Source of the DNA: an uncultured Pelagibacteraceae bacterium
Lineage (GTDB): Bacteria > Pseudomonadota > Alphaproteobacteria > Pelagibacterales > Pelagibacteraceae
Direction of reading: 5' to 3'
Length of the DNA stretch: 64,000 bases
NCBI GenBank assembly: GCA_902604525.1
Contig: CACKYY010000002.1
Location: 25,078-89,077, forward strand
The notes under the pieces are model-generated. The model saw nothing but the letters and a program-made list of their open reading frames with translations, ran no database searches and was not told where the DNA came from. Made by a program: the position numbers and the translations under genes. Positions 51,892 to 60,600 of the stretch are shown here, one piece after another; position 1 is the first letter of the stretch; each line of letters begins with the position of its first letter.

Positions 51892-51914
51892 ACTTATGTG
51901 AAAATTGCATAAGT
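51892..51914. promoter_or_regulatory. Dyad motif upstream of glnA, candidate nitrogen-response operator
   Basis: ACTTATG, nine bases, CATAAGT: perfect 7-bp arms. Its inner 17 bases TATGTGAAAATTGCATA match the amtB site (4525-4541) at 13 of 17 positions. It ends 74 bases before the glnA ATG, and the core ends 77 bases before. A TATAAG box at 51939-51944 puts the dyad near -48 of a possible start, a usual activator position. Confidence 0.5.
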
Positions 51915-51988
51915 GTTATTTATTAAATAAGCAATATTTATAAGTGTTTATTTGCTAATTAATGCTCTGAAATTACATAGGAGACATA

Positions 51989-53395
51989 ATGAGTGCAGAA
52001 AACGTTTTAAAATTTATTAAAGAAAAAGAAGCTGAATTCGTAGATTTAAGATTTACTGACCCAAGAGGAAAACTTCAACACTTAACAATGGACTCAACTG
52101 TTGTTGACGCAGATGTGCTTAATGAAGGTGTCTTTTTTGATGGATCATCTATTGCTGGTTGGAAAGCAATTAATGAGTCAGACATGATTTTAAAACCAGA
52201 TACATCTAGAATGTTTATGGATCCTTTTACTTCTCACAATACTGTAGTTTTGTTTTGTGATATTTTAGATGCAATTAAAAAAGATCCTTACGAAAGAGAC
52301 CCAAGGGGTGTGGCTAAAAAAGCTGAAGAATATTTAAAGGCTTCAGGTATTGGTGATAAAGCGTTCTTCGGTCCAGAACCAGAATTTTTTGTTTTTGATG
52401 ATGTAAGAATTAAAAACGACATGAATGAATGTGGATTTAAAATTGATAGCAAAGAGGGTCCCTATAATTCAGGAAAAGAATATGAAAGTGGAAACATGGG
52501 ACACAGACCACCAATCAAAGGTGGATACTTCCCAGTACCGCCAGTTGATAGTGAACAGGATATGCGTGGTGAATATCTAAAAAATTTAAAAGAAGTAGGA
52601 ATTAAAGTTGAAAAACATCACCATGAGGTTGCTCCAAGTCAGCACGAGCTTGGGATGTATTTTGGAACTTTAGTCAATCAGGCTGATAATGTTCAGTTAT
52701 ATAAATATGTTGTTCAAATGGTAACCCACTCGTTTGGCAAAACTGCAACTTTTATGCCTAAACCAGTAGCAGGAGATAATGGTTCTGGTATGCATATTCA
52801 CCAATCAATTTGGAAAGGTGATACGCCAGTTTTTTCTGGTGACGCTTATGCAGGATTATCTGAAACTGCGTTGCATTATATTGGTGGAATTTTAAAACAT
52901 GCTAAAGCTATTAATGCTTTTGCTAACTCTACTACAAATAGTTATAAAAGATTAATACCAGGTTTTGAAGCTCCAGTATTACTTGCATACTCTGCAAGAA
53001 ATAGATCAGCTTCATGTAGAATTCCTATTACCTTAAGTAAAAAAGGGGCAAGATGTGAAATTAGGTTCCCAGATGCATCTGGTAATCCATATTTAACATT
53101 TGCTGCTATGCTTATGGCCGGAATTGATGGTATTAAAAATAAAATTCACCCAGGTGAGTCTTTTGATAAAGATCTTTACGAATTACCACCAGAGGAAGTT
53201 AAAGCTATTCCAACAGTTTGTGGATCTTTGAGAGAAGCAATGGAAAGTTTAGATAAAGATAGAGAATTCTTAACTCAAGGTGGTGTGTTTACAGATGATC
53301 AAATTGATGCATACATTGCTCTTAAATTTGAGGAAATTCATAAATTTGAACATGCACCTCATCCTGTTGAGTTTGAGATGTATTACAGCAGTTAG
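51989..53395 (+). CDS. glnA: Type I glutamine synthetase
   Basis: A 468-residue GSI enzyme, dodecameric, making glutamine from glutamate, ammonia and [20 protein letters not shown] (about 48-64), [12 protein letters not shown] (metal Glu), [26 protein letters not shown] (ammonia site) and NSYKRLIPG with [11 protein letters not shown] are all present. DLYELPPEE near 397 keeps the adenylylation Tyr. RBS ATAGGAGACATA is strong. No glnB lies upstream as it would in most alphaproteobacteria. Confidence 0.97.
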   Translation: MSAENVLKFIKEKEAEFVDLRFTDPRGKLQHLTMDSTVVDADVLNEGVFFDGSSIAGWKAINESDMILKPDTSRMFMDPFTSHNTVVLFCDILDAIKKDPYERDPRGVAKKAEEYLKASGIGDKAFFGPEPEFFVFDDVRIKNDMNECGFKIDSKEGPYNSGKEYESGNMGHRPPIKGGYFPVPPVDSEQDMRGEYLKNLKEVGIKVEKHHHEVAPSQHELGMYFGTLVNQADNVQLYKYVVQMVTHSFGKTATFMPKPVAGDNGSGMHIHQSIWKGDTPVFSGDAYAGLSETALHYIGGILKHAKAINAFANSTTNSYKRLIPGFEAPVLLAYSARNRSASCRIPITLSKKGARCEIRFPDASGNPYLTFAAMLMAGIDGIKNKIHPGESFDKDLYELPPEEVKAIPTVCGSLREAMESLDKDREFLTQGGVFTDDQIDAYIALKFEEIHKFEHAPHPVEFEMYYSS

Positions 53396-53402
53396 TAATT
53401 AG

Positions 53403-53573
53403 TTACTGCTTAGTTGTAGCTATTGTATCTTTGTTAACACCTTTTTTAACAACGTAGTCCTGTGTCCCGTTGGCACCAGTGTCTACTTCTTTTCTGAGGT
53501 CCTTAAAAAATGATTTCTCTTTTAAAGAATTTTTTAAGTTTTTAACAAGATTTTTAAACTCAAATGTATTCAT
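53403..53573 (-). CDS. Small hypothetical protein, 56 residues (not in ORF track)
   Basis: An ATG at 53573 opens 56 codons ending TAA at 53403, eight bases from the glnA stop and convergent with it. The product is MNTFEFKNLVKNLKNSLKEK... followed by a hydrophilic part (RKEVDTGANGTQDYVVKKG). Codons such as GCC, GGG, CAG and GAC make it more GC-rich than spacer DNA here, which suggests constrained coding. A TTGCAT, 17 bases, TATGTC promoter with a tandem TATGCAAAT repeat lies just upstream. No family recognised. Confidence 0.55.
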   Translation of the reverse strand: MNTFEFKNLVKNLKNSLKEKSFFKDLRKEVDTGANGTQDYVVKKGVNKDTIATTKQ

Positions 53574-53592
53574 AACAGAGACATATCTTGAA

Positions 53593-53610
53593 TATGCAAA
53601 TTATGCAAAT
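53593..53610. repeat. Tandem TATGCAAAT repeat upstream of the 56-residue ORF
   Basis: TATGCAAAT occurs twice back to back (53593-53601, 53602-53610), then TATGC again after four bases. The same nine bases begin the amtB dyad on its coding strand. On the minus strand the repeat supplies a TTGCAT -35 box for the small ORF. It may be a regulatory site or coincidence. Confidence 0.4.
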
Positions 53611-53638
53611 CTGGTATGCTCAAAATGGGATTGTTGAC

Positions 53639-53974
53639 CTATGATGTTTTAAATGACTCTCCACAACCACAACGCTCGGTTTCATTAGGATTATTAAAAA
53701 CAAAAGTTGAAGACAATTCTTCTTTCTTATAATCCATTTCAGTTCCCAAAAGATACATAATAGCAGCAGAGTCTACGAATACCTTCACACCCTTATCTTC
53801 AATTATTTCATCATTTGGATTAACTTCTTTTGTATATTCCATAACATAAGACATTCCTGCACAACCACCAGATTTAACTGATACTCTTACTCCAAGAGAA
53901 TCTTTTTCTGCATTAGCCATTATCTCTTTAATTCGAGTTGCAGCGTTATCACTTAATTTAATTATTTGAGTCAT
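53639..53974 (-). CDS. sufA: A-type Fe-S cluster carrier SufA
   Basis: A 111-residue HesB/IscA-fold protein that carries Fe-S clusters to targets. The three cluster cysteines are in SGGCAGMSY (about 37) and ERCGCGESF (about 102 and 104). SLGVRVSVKSGGC is typical. It is last in the suf operon, overlapping sufT by one base. Confidence 0.93.
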   Translation of the reverse strand: MTQIIKLSDNAATRIKEIMANAEKDSLGVRVSVKSGGCAGMSYVMEYTKEVNPNDEIIEDKGVKVFVDSAAIMYLLGTEMDYKKEELSSTFVFNNPNETERCGCGESFKTS

Positions 53975-54273
53975 TATAAATTCAATTCCAATTTAGCTGC
54001 CTCAGACATCATGTCTTTGGTCCATGGTGGATCCCATACCAATTCTAAATCAACTTCTTCAATTCCCTCTACTTGCATTGCGCCCTCTTTAACTTCTTTA
54101 GGTAAACTTTCAGCTACAGGGCAATTTGGTGTTGTCAAAGTCATTTTAATTTTAGCTGATTTTTCATTTTCAACAATTATATCATAAATTAAACCTAGTT
54201 CATAAATATTAACAGGTAACTCAGGGTCATAAATTTTTCTAATTTCCTCTATGATTAGTTCTTTTTTTGACAT
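53974..54273 (-). CDS. sufT: SufT/MIP18-like DUF59 protein
   Basis: A 99-residue DUF59 protein that helps cluster maturation. IYDPELPVNIYELGLIYDI (about 14-32) and TTPNCPVAESLPKEV with the single conserved Cys are family marks. It is a compact single-domain version. It lies between the SufU-like and SufA genes, spaced by 2 bases and overlapping by 1. Confidence 0.92.
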   Translation of the reverse strand: MSKKELIIEEIRKIYDPELPVNIYELGLIYDIIVENEKSAKIKMTLTTPNCPVAESLPKEVKEGAMQVEGIEEVDLELVWDPPWTKDMMSEAAKLELNL

Positions 54274-54275
54274 AA

Positions 54276-54740
54276 TTAATTCTCTGTTTTTACTTCTTCT
54301 TTTTTATCATCAAATGCTGAAACCAAAGTATGCCATGAAAGTGTAGCACACTTTACTCTCATTGGATATTGTTTAACACCTGACAAGCACATTAATTTAG
54401 TTTTTTCATCTTCCTGTAAATATTCTGATTTTAATTCTGGATTTTCTTTAATCATTCCTAAAAAATCTTCTACGATTTCTTTAGCTTCATTTTCATTTTT
54501 ACCTTTAATTAGATCTGTCATGATTGAGGCTGATGCCATTGAGATAGCACAACCACTTCCTTCAAATGAAATATCTTCAACTATTTTTTGACCATTTAAT
54601 TTTAAATAAACATGAACATTATCACCACATAAAGGATTGTTACCTTTTGCATCTTTATTAAAGTCATCTGTCTTTCCATGATTTCTTGGATTTTTTCCAT
54701 GCTCTAAAATAATTTCTTGATATAATTCTTTTAAATTCAT
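54276..54740 (-). CDS. sufU: SufU/IscU-type Fe-S scaffold protein
   Basis: A 154-residue U-type protein. Cys residues lie in NPLCGDNV (about 38), GSGCAISMASAS (about 63) and MRVKCATLSWHTL (about 131), with Asp40 between. The inserted stretch of about 20 residues before the last cysteine and the KCATLSW ending are those of SufU rather than IscU. SufU takes sulfur from SufS through zinc. Its start overlaps sufS by 4 bases. Confidence 0.9.
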   Translation of the reverse strand: MNLKELYQEIILEHGKNPRNHGKTDDFNKDAKGNNPLCGDNVHVYLKLNGQKIVEDISFEGSGCAISMASASIMTDLIKGKNENEAKEIVEDFLGMIKENPELKSEYLQEDEKTKLMCLSGVKQYPMRVKCATLSWHTLVSAFDDKKEEVKTEN

Positions 54741-55957
54741 TTTAAGTTAAATATTTTTTTACAGTTATTTATTGAATCATTTAATTTATCTAGATCGTCT
54801 TTAGTATTGTAAATTCCAACAGAAGCTCTTGCACTAGCAGGTATATTTAATTTATCATGTAAAATTTGACAGCAATGATGTCCTGCTCTTATTGCAACTC
54901 CGTCTTCATCAAGTATAGTTGCAATATCGTGTGGATGAATACCTTCTAAAGTAAATGATAAAACTCCACCTTTATTTTTTGGACTACCAATTAATTTAAC
55001 AGAATTATTTTTTTGTAATAATTCTTGTCCATATTCAACTAAATCAGCTTCGTGTTGCATAATATTTTCTATACCAATGCTTTCCATAAACTTAATAGAT
55101 TCATCAAAGGCAATAACTTGAGCAGTTGCCATTGTTCCTGCTTCATATTTGTTAGGTAATTCACCATAGGAAATACTATCTTTTTTAACTTCTCTGATCA
55201 TTCCTCCGCCACCTTGATAAGGGGGTAGTTCCTCTAACCATTTTTTTTTACCATATAAAACTCCAAGTCCTGTTGGTCCGTACATTTTGTGACATGATAT
55301 TGCATAAAAATCACAATCAAGATCTTGCATATCAAGTTTAAGATGCGGGGCACCCTGACAACCGTCAATTACAACAATTATTCCTTTTGAATGTGCTAGA
55401 TCAGTTATTTCTTTAACTGGTAATATTGCACCAGTAACATTTGACAGGTGTGTGATTGCTATAACTTTAGTCTTAGGTGTTATTTTTTTTTCAATTTCCT
55501 CTAAAGAAACGTCACCATCTTCATTCATTTCTGCAAAATTAATTTTGATATTTTTTGATTTTCTTAAAAAATGCCATGGAACATAATTTGAATGATGCTC
55601 AAGTTCAGTGATTAAAATTTCATCTCCCTCGTTTAAATAATTTTGTCCTAAAGTGTTTGCAACTAAATTTAATGCTTCAGTTGCACCTTTAGTAAAAACT
55701 ATTTCATTTTTATCTTTAGCATTAATATATTTTTGAACAGAGGATCTTGTATTCTCATACAAATTCGTAGCCGCAACTGCAAGATAATGGACACTTCTTC
55801 CTACATTCGAAAACTGTTTGGTATAAAATTCATTAATTTTATCTGCAACAACTTTTGGTTTTTGTGAAGAGTTGGCGCTATCAAGATAAACAAGATCATT
55901 ATTTTGAATTTTTTCATCAAATATAGGAAACTCATTTTTTATATTTTCTATTTTCAT
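54737..55957 (-). CDS. sufS: Cysteine desulfurase SufS
   Basis: A 406-residue PLP enzyme taking sulfur from cysteine. TKGATEALNLVAN, ITELEHHSNYVPW (PLP-stacking His), AISCHKMYGPTGLGVLYGK (PLP Lys about 224) and RAGHHCCQILH with the catalytic Cys (about 362-363) are present. The short RxGxHC loop is of group II, as expected for SufS. Overlaps with sufD and sufU are 4 bases each. Confidence 0.95.
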   Translation of the reverse strand: MKIENIKNEFPIFDEKIQNNDLVYLDSANSSQKPKVVADKINEFYTKQFSNVGRSVHYLAVAATNLYENTRSSVQKYINAKDKNEIVFTKGATEALNLVANTLGQNYLNEGDEILITELEHHSNYVPWHFLRKSKNIKINFAEMNEDGDVSLEEIEKKITPKTKVIAITHLSNVTGAILPVKEITDLAHSKGIIVVIDGCQGAPHLKLDMQDLDCDFYAISCHKMYGPTGLGVLYGKKKWLEELPPYQGGGGMIREVKKDSISYGELPNKYEAGTMATAQVIAFDESIKFMESIGIENIMQHEADLVEYGQELLQKNNSVKLIGSPKNKGGVLSFTLEGIHPHDIATILDEDGVAIRAGHHCCQILHDKLNIPASARASVGIYNTKDDLDKLNDSINNCKKIFNLK

Positions 55958-57201
55958 TCCTTGATTCCAATCATGTTTTTAATTAAATTTTTAATTTCTG
56001 AGTCTGTAATTTTTTCTACCACATCAAGTAAAAAACCATTTATTAAAAGTTCTCTTGCTTGATTATAATTTAAACCCCTAGACATTAAGTAAAATATAGA
56101 GTCTTCATTGAGACTTCCTGAGGCTGAACCATGTGAACATTTAACATCATCTGCATAAATTTCTAATTCAGGTTTAGCGTTAAATTCAGAATCTTTATTT
56201 AATAATATTGCTTTACTAAGCTGGTATCCATCTGTTTTTTGTGCATCAGAATTTACAAATATTTTGCCTTGATATGCTGCTTTAGAACTGTCTTCTAAAA
56301 CACTCTTAATTAGTTGATAGCTTTTTGTATTCTCTGTTAAATGATTTACAGTTGTTCTTATTTCGTGATGTTTATTTTTATCAAGAGAAAAAATACCATT
56401 CACAAAAGCTGATGAGTGCTCTCCTTTTAAATTACAATTAACTTCACTTTTAAAGAAATTTGATCCTGAAGATAAAATAAATGTCTCCGAAATTGTATTT
56501 TTATTTTGTTCAATATTATTAAAAGAATATTTAATATTTTTATTTTCTATTTTATCTATTTTATAATTTTTAAGAATTGCATTTTCATTTAAATTAAAAT
56601 TGTAAAAAATATTTAAAAAATTTTTTTCCGATGTATCGTTAAATAGGTCAACTAATCGTAAGCCACTATCTTCTTGCAAATCAAAATCCAATCTTAAATT
56701 AATGTTTTTGGACCAAATTTTAGAGTTTGTTGTATGGTAAATAATAAGTGGTTTTGATAGCTGATAACCCTTTTTAACAACTATTTTAAAGGATTTATTG
56801 GTAAAAGCACTATTTAGATCAGATAAAGAGTTATTGTTTTCAAATTTATTAATAATTTCTGACTGATCAATTATTTCTATTTGATCTTTTTTCTCATAAT
56901 CAAAATCAATTTTTTCAATTCTGCCATTTATAAAGACTATTTTATTGTGTTCTAATCCATCTACAAATACAGAAGTATCAACTTTGTTGGTAGATGTATA
57001 ATCATTATAAAAACTTAATTCCCCAATATTATTATTAATTATCTGGTTAAGATCTGAGAATTTCCAATCTTCTTCTCTTCTATTTGGAAAACCTTTGTTT
57101 ATAAAATTATCTAAAGAAAATTTTTTTATTTCAATATCTTTTTGAGATAAACTTAAATTTCTAATAGTATTTTCAAAATCTTTTTGTAATTGTTCTTTCA
57201 T
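55954..57201 (-). CDS. sufD: Fe-S assembly protein SufD
   Basis: A 415-residue SufBD-family protein with the right-handed beta-helix. FPNRREEDWKFSDLNQI (about 34-50) is the N-terminal mark, and KCSHGSASGSLNEDSIFYLMSRGLN (about 357-381) the C-terminal one with the conserved Cys-His. The middle is more diverged and asparagine-rich. It forms the SufBC2D complex with its neighbours. Confidence 0.93.
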   Translation of the reverse strand: MKEQLQKDFENTIRNLSLSQKDIEIKKFSLDNFINKGFPNRREEDWKFSDLNQIINNNIGELSFYNDYTSTNKVDTSVFVDGLEHNKIVFINGRIEKIDFDYEKKDQIEIIDQSEIINKFENNNSLSDLNSAFTNKSFKIVVKKGYQLSKPLIIYHTTNSKIWSKNINLRLDFDLQEDSGLRLVDLFNDTSEKNFLNIFYNFNLNENAILKNYKIDKIENKNIKYSFNNIEQNKNTISETFILSSGSNFFKSEVNCNLKGEHSSAFVNGIFSLDKNKHHEIRTTVNHLTENTKSYQLIKSVLEDSSKAAYQGKIFVNSDAQKTDGYQLSKAILLNKDSEFNAKPELEIYADDVKCSHGSASGSLNEDSIFYLMSRGLNYNQARELLINGFLLDVVEKITDSEIKNLIKNMIGIKE

Positions 57202-57936
57202 CTAATTAAAATTTTCATATCCTTTTTTTTCTAATTCTACAGCTAGGTCTGGGCCTCCAGATTTAACAATCTTACCATTCATTAAAACATGAACAAAGTC
57301 AGGCTTAATATAATCAAGTAACCTTTGATAATGAGTGATTATTAAAAATGAGTTTTTTTCGTTTCTTAAAGTATTTACTCCGTCTGCAACGATTCTTAAA
57401 GCATCTATATCTAACCCTGAGTCTGTTTCATCAAGGATTGAAAGCTTTGGAGATAACATTGACATTTGTAAAATTTCATTTTTCTTTTTTTCTCCTCCAG
57501 AAAAACCAACATTTAATTGTCTATTTAATTTTTCCTTGTCAAATTTAAGTTCTTTAGACTTTTCTCTAACTAATTTAAGGAATTCTATTGCATCAAGTTC
57601 TTTTTCTCCTCTTGCTTTTCTAACTGCGTTTAAAGAAGTTTTTAAAAATATATTTGTATTTACACCAGGAATTTCTAATGGATATTGAAAAGCTAAAAAA
57701 ATACCCTTGTGAGCTCTTTCCTCTGTTTCAAGTTCAAATAAATCTTTTTCCTCAAAAAGAACTTCACCGGAAACTTCATATCCTTTCTTTCCTGATAAAA
57801 TATTAGATAAAGTACTTTTACCTGATCCGTTTGGACCCATTATAGCATGAACTTCACCAGGATTTACATTAAGTGAAAATCCTTTTAAAATTTCTTTATT
57901 ATCTATTTTGGCATTTAATTTATTTATTTTTAACAT
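57202..57936 (-). CDS. sufC: Fe-S assembly ATPase SufC
   Basis: A 244-residue ABC ATPase: Walker A GPNGSGKST, GIFLAFQYPLEIPGV (Q-loop with the SufC-specific sequence), signature GFSGGEKKKNEI, Walker B LSILDETDSGLDIDAL and His in ITHYQRLL. It provides energy for cluster building on SufBD. It follows sufB with a 1-base overlap. Confidence 0.96.
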   Translation of the reverse strand: MLKINKLNAKIDNKEILKGFSLNVNPGEVHAIMGPNGSGKSTLSNILSGKKGYEVSGEVLFEEKDLFELETEERAHKGIFLAFQYPLEIPGVNTNIFLKTSLNAVRKARGEKELDAIEFLKLVREKSKELKFDKEKLNRQLNVGFSGGEKKKNEILQMSMLSPKLSILDETDSGLDIDALRIVADGVNTLRNEKNSFLIITHYQRLLDYIKPDFVHVLMNGKIVKSGGPDLAVELEKKGYENFN

Positions 57937-59378
57937 TAGCCCACACTTCCCTCTAGACTTATCCCCACTAACTTTTGTGCTTCTACAGCAAATTCCATTG
58001 GTAATTGTTGTAATACTTCTTTACAAAATCCATTTACAATTAAGCCAACTGCCTCCTCAGCACTTAGTCCTCTTTGTTGGCAATAATGTAGTTGTTCCTC
58101 ACTTATTTTAGAAGTGGTTGCTTCATGAGCTATATTTGACTCTGAATTTTTATTTTTAATGTAAGGAACTGTGTGAGCACCACATTTATTACCCATCAAT
58201 AGAGAGTCACACTGCGTATAATTATTTGAATTTGATGCCTTCGAGGAAATATCAACCAGCCCTCTATACGTCATATCTGAAAAACCGGCACTAATTCCCT
58301 TTGATATAATTTTACTTTTTGTATTTTTCCCTAAATGGATCATTTTAGTGCCTGTATCAGCTTTTTGGTGGTTATTCGTAATAGCAATTGAATAAAATTC
58401 CCCAACAGAATTATCACCTTTCAAAATGCAACTAGGATATTTCCAAGTGATTGCAGATCCAGTTTCAACTTGTGTCCAGGATATTTTAGAATTCTTTCCT
58501 TTGCATAAACCACGCTTGGTTACAAAGTTGTATATACCACCTTTTCCATCCTTGTCACCTGGATACCAATTTTGAACTGTTGAATATTTTATTTCAGCAT
58601 CATCAAGAGCAACTAATTCAACATTTGCAGCATGCAATTGATTTTCATCTCTCATAGGAGCTGTACAACCTTCTAAGTAACTAACATAGCTTCTTTTGTC
58701 AGCAATAATTAAAGTTCTCTCAAACTGACCTGTATTAGATGCATTTATTCTAAAATAAGTAGAAAGTTCCATTGGACATCTAACTCCTTCAGGAATGTAT
58801 ACAAATGAACCATCAGTAAAAACTGCAGAATTTAAAGTTGCAAAAAAATGATCAGTTAATGGAATTACGGAACCTAAATATTTTTTAACTAAGTCTGGAT
58901 GTTTTTGAATGGCCTCTGAAATTGGACAAAAAATAATACCTTGTTTAATTAATTCTTCTCTAAAAGTTGTTGCAACAGAAACTGAATCAAAAACTGCATC
59001 AACTGCGATACCATTTAATCTTGCTTGTTCTTGAAGAGGTATTCCTAATTTTTTGTATGTTTCTAAAAGTTTAGGGTCTAGATCATCTAAACTTTTTGGT
59101 TTGTCATCCATGCTTTTAGGTGCAGAATAATAATATAAATCTTGATAATCTATCTTTGGATATTTTGGTTTTTGCCAATCTGGCTCTTCTAATTGTTTAA
59201 ATCTTTCAAAAGCTTTTAATCTAAAATCAAGCATCCATTGTGGTTCTTTCTTAATATTAGAAATAAATTTAATTACATCCTCATTTAAGCCTTTAGGTGC
59301 TCTAGTATTTTCTATGTCGGTTGAGAAGCCGTATTTATAATCTTTTAATTTATCAATTTCCTTCTGTCTATTTTCCAT
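57936..59378 (-). CDS. sufB: Fe-S assembly protein SufB
   Basis: A 480-residue core subunit of the SufBCD scaffold. [17 protein letters not shown] (about 40-56), [30 protein letters not shown] and [12 protein letters not shown] (about 405-416) are all typical of SufB. Its length is normal. It is the first structural gene after iscR, one base away, and sits in the operon order iscR-sufBCDSUTA. Confidence 0.96.
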   Translation of the reverse strand: MENRQKEIDKLKDYKYGFSTDIENTRAPKGLNEDVIKFISNIKKEPQWMLDFRLKAFERFKQLEEPDWQKPKYPKIDYQDLYYYSAPKSMDDKPKSLDDLDPKLLETYKKLGIPLQEQARLNGIAVDAVFDSVSVATTFREELIKQGIIFCPISEAIQKHPDLVKKYLGSVIPLTDHFFATLNSAVFTDGSFVYIPEGVRCPMELSTYFRINASNTGQFERTLIIADKRSYVSYLEGCTAPMRDENQLHAANVELVALDDAEIKYSTVQNWYPGDKDGKGGIYNFVTKRGLCKGKNSKISWTQVETGSAITWKYPSCILKGDNSVGEFYSIAITNNHQKADTGTKMIHLGKNTKSKIISKGISAGFSDMTYRGLVDISSKASNSNNYTQCDSLLMGNKCGAHTVPYIKNKNSESNIAHEATTSKISEEQLHYCQQRGLSAEEAVGLIVNGFCKEVLQQLPMEFAVEAQKLVGISLEGSVG

Positions 59379-59379
59379 C

Positions 59380-59805
59380 TTAATTTACCCGTTCTGAATT
59401 ATTTTTTAACAAATCCTGTAAACTTTTTTTTTCAAAAAATGTATTGATATGAGTTTCTAATTCATCCCAAAGATTGTGTGTTACACATTTAGTTGCTTTA
59501 CCATTGCAACCTTTTTTTGACTCTTTTTTACACTGAACAGTTTTAACTTTTTCATCTACTGCATTTAAAATATTTGTAAGTTTAATTTCGTTTGGTTTTT
59601 TTGATAAGACATATCCACCTTGGGTTCCTCGTGTACTTTTCACAATTTGATTTTTTTTTAGTTTTGAAAAAATTTGCTCCAAATAGTCTAAGGAAATTCC
59701 TTGTCTTAATGAAATATCCCTCAAAGATACTGGATTAATAGTATCGAACCTTGCAAGATCAACTAATGCCATAACAGCATATCTACCCTTTGATGTTAAT
59801 TTCAT
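59380..59805 (-). CDS. iscR: Rrf2-family Fe-S regulator IscR
   Basis: A 141-residue DNA-binding regulator. [18 protein letters not shown] opens the winged helix, [15 protein letters not shown] is the recognition helix region and [14 protein letters not shown] the wing. Three cysteines with IscR-like spacing ([19 protein letters not shown]; about 92, 99 and 107) and a following His bind a 2Fe-2S cluster. It heads the suf operon and probably represses it by the dyad on its own promoter. RBS AAAGGG is present. Confidence 0.95.
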   Translation of the reverse strand: MKLTSKGRYAVMALVDLARFDTINPVSLRDISLRQGISLDYLEQIFSKLKKNQIVKSTRGTQGGYVLSKKPNEIKLTNILNAVDEKVKTVQCKKESKKGCNGKATKCVTHNLWDELETHINTFFEKKSLQDLLKNNSERVN

Positions 59806-59828
59806 AATACCCTTTAAATTGTGGGCTT

Positions 59829-59857
59829 TTTATACATACCTGACTAAAATGGTCAAG
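59829..59857 (-). promoter_or_regulatory. iscR-suf promoter with IscR-like operator
   Basis: On the minus strand TTGACC (59851-59856), 16 bases and TATAAA (59829-59834) form a good sigma-70 promoter, about 24 bases before the iscR ATG. Over the -35 box lies CTTGAC, seven bases, GTCAGG (59839-59857), a dyad of the type seen before alphaproteobacterial suf operons. Binding there would block the polymerase, giving autoregulation. Confidence 0.7.
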
Positions 59858-59942
59858 TTTAGACTTTAAAAAAAAACTAACATTTTGTCGCTCAGTTGTG
59901 ATAAACGTAACTTTTTTTTGAGAATAATAATCAATTGCGCTT

Positions 59943-60599
59943 ATGGATAATAAAATCTTAGAAATATTCATTCCAGGTCCTGCTGGACGTCTTGAAGCTA
60001 AATATTTTAAAAGTAAAAAAAATACTTCCCCTATAGCATTAGTATTACAACCTCATCCACAGTATGGGGGAACCATGAATAACAAAGTTGTAGTAGATAC
60101 ATTCCATACATTTATGGACAATGATTTCTCAGTTTGTAGAGTTAACTTTAGAGGAGTTGGAAAAAGTGATGGAGAATTTGATAATGGTCAAGGAGAACTA
60201 GCAGATGCAGCTGCAGCACTGGATTGGCTAGAAAGGGAAAATTTTGATAATTCACAATGTTGGGTGTCTGGTTTTTCTTTTGGATCATTGATAGCCATGC
60301 AGCTATTAATGAGAAGACCAGAAATCAATAGATTTATTGCTATTTCGCCTCAACCTAATGTTTATGATTTTTCTTTTTTATCACCATGTCCTACATCTGG
60401 AATGGTAGTTTATGGAAAAAAAGATGAATTAGTTCCAGTAGAGTATATTACAGATCTAGATAAAAGACTCAGCGCACAAAAAGGAATTAAAGTTGAATTT
60501 CACGCTATATCAGATGCCAATCATTTTTTTTCTAAAACAGATAACATGTTAATTAAAAATCTTGATAAATATATTAAAAAAGAGACAGCTCTTTATTAG
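59943..60599 (+). CDS. Alpha/beta hydrolase
   Basis: A 218-residue serine hydrolase. VLQPHPQYGGTMNNKVV (about 33-49) is the oxyanion part, RVNFRGVGKSDGEFDNG the next, and VSGFSFGSLIAMQL carries the nucleophile Ser (about 102) in GxSxG form. YGKKDELVP holds the Asp and DANHFF the His. This conserved bacterial family has no agreed substrate. It is divergent from iscR across 137 bases. Confidence 0.9.
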   Translation: MDNKILEIFIPGPAGRLEAKYFKSKKNTSPIALVLQPHPQYGGTMNNKVVVDTFHTFMDNDFSVCRVNFRGVGKSDGEFDNGQGELADAAAALDWLERENFDNSQCWVSGFSFGSLIAMQLLMRRPEINRFIAISPQPNVYDFSFLSPCPTSGMVVYGKKDELVPVEYITDLDKRLSAQKGIKVEFHAISDANHFFSKTDNMLIKNLDKYIKKETALY

Positions 60600-60600
60600 A

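Noticed and set aside
51852-51988. Glutamine riboswitch or sigma-54/NtrC sites before glnA
   Set aside because: I see no glutamine-riboswitch core, no TGGCAC-TTGC promoter and no TGCAC-N-GTGCA sites. Only the dyad described is visible.
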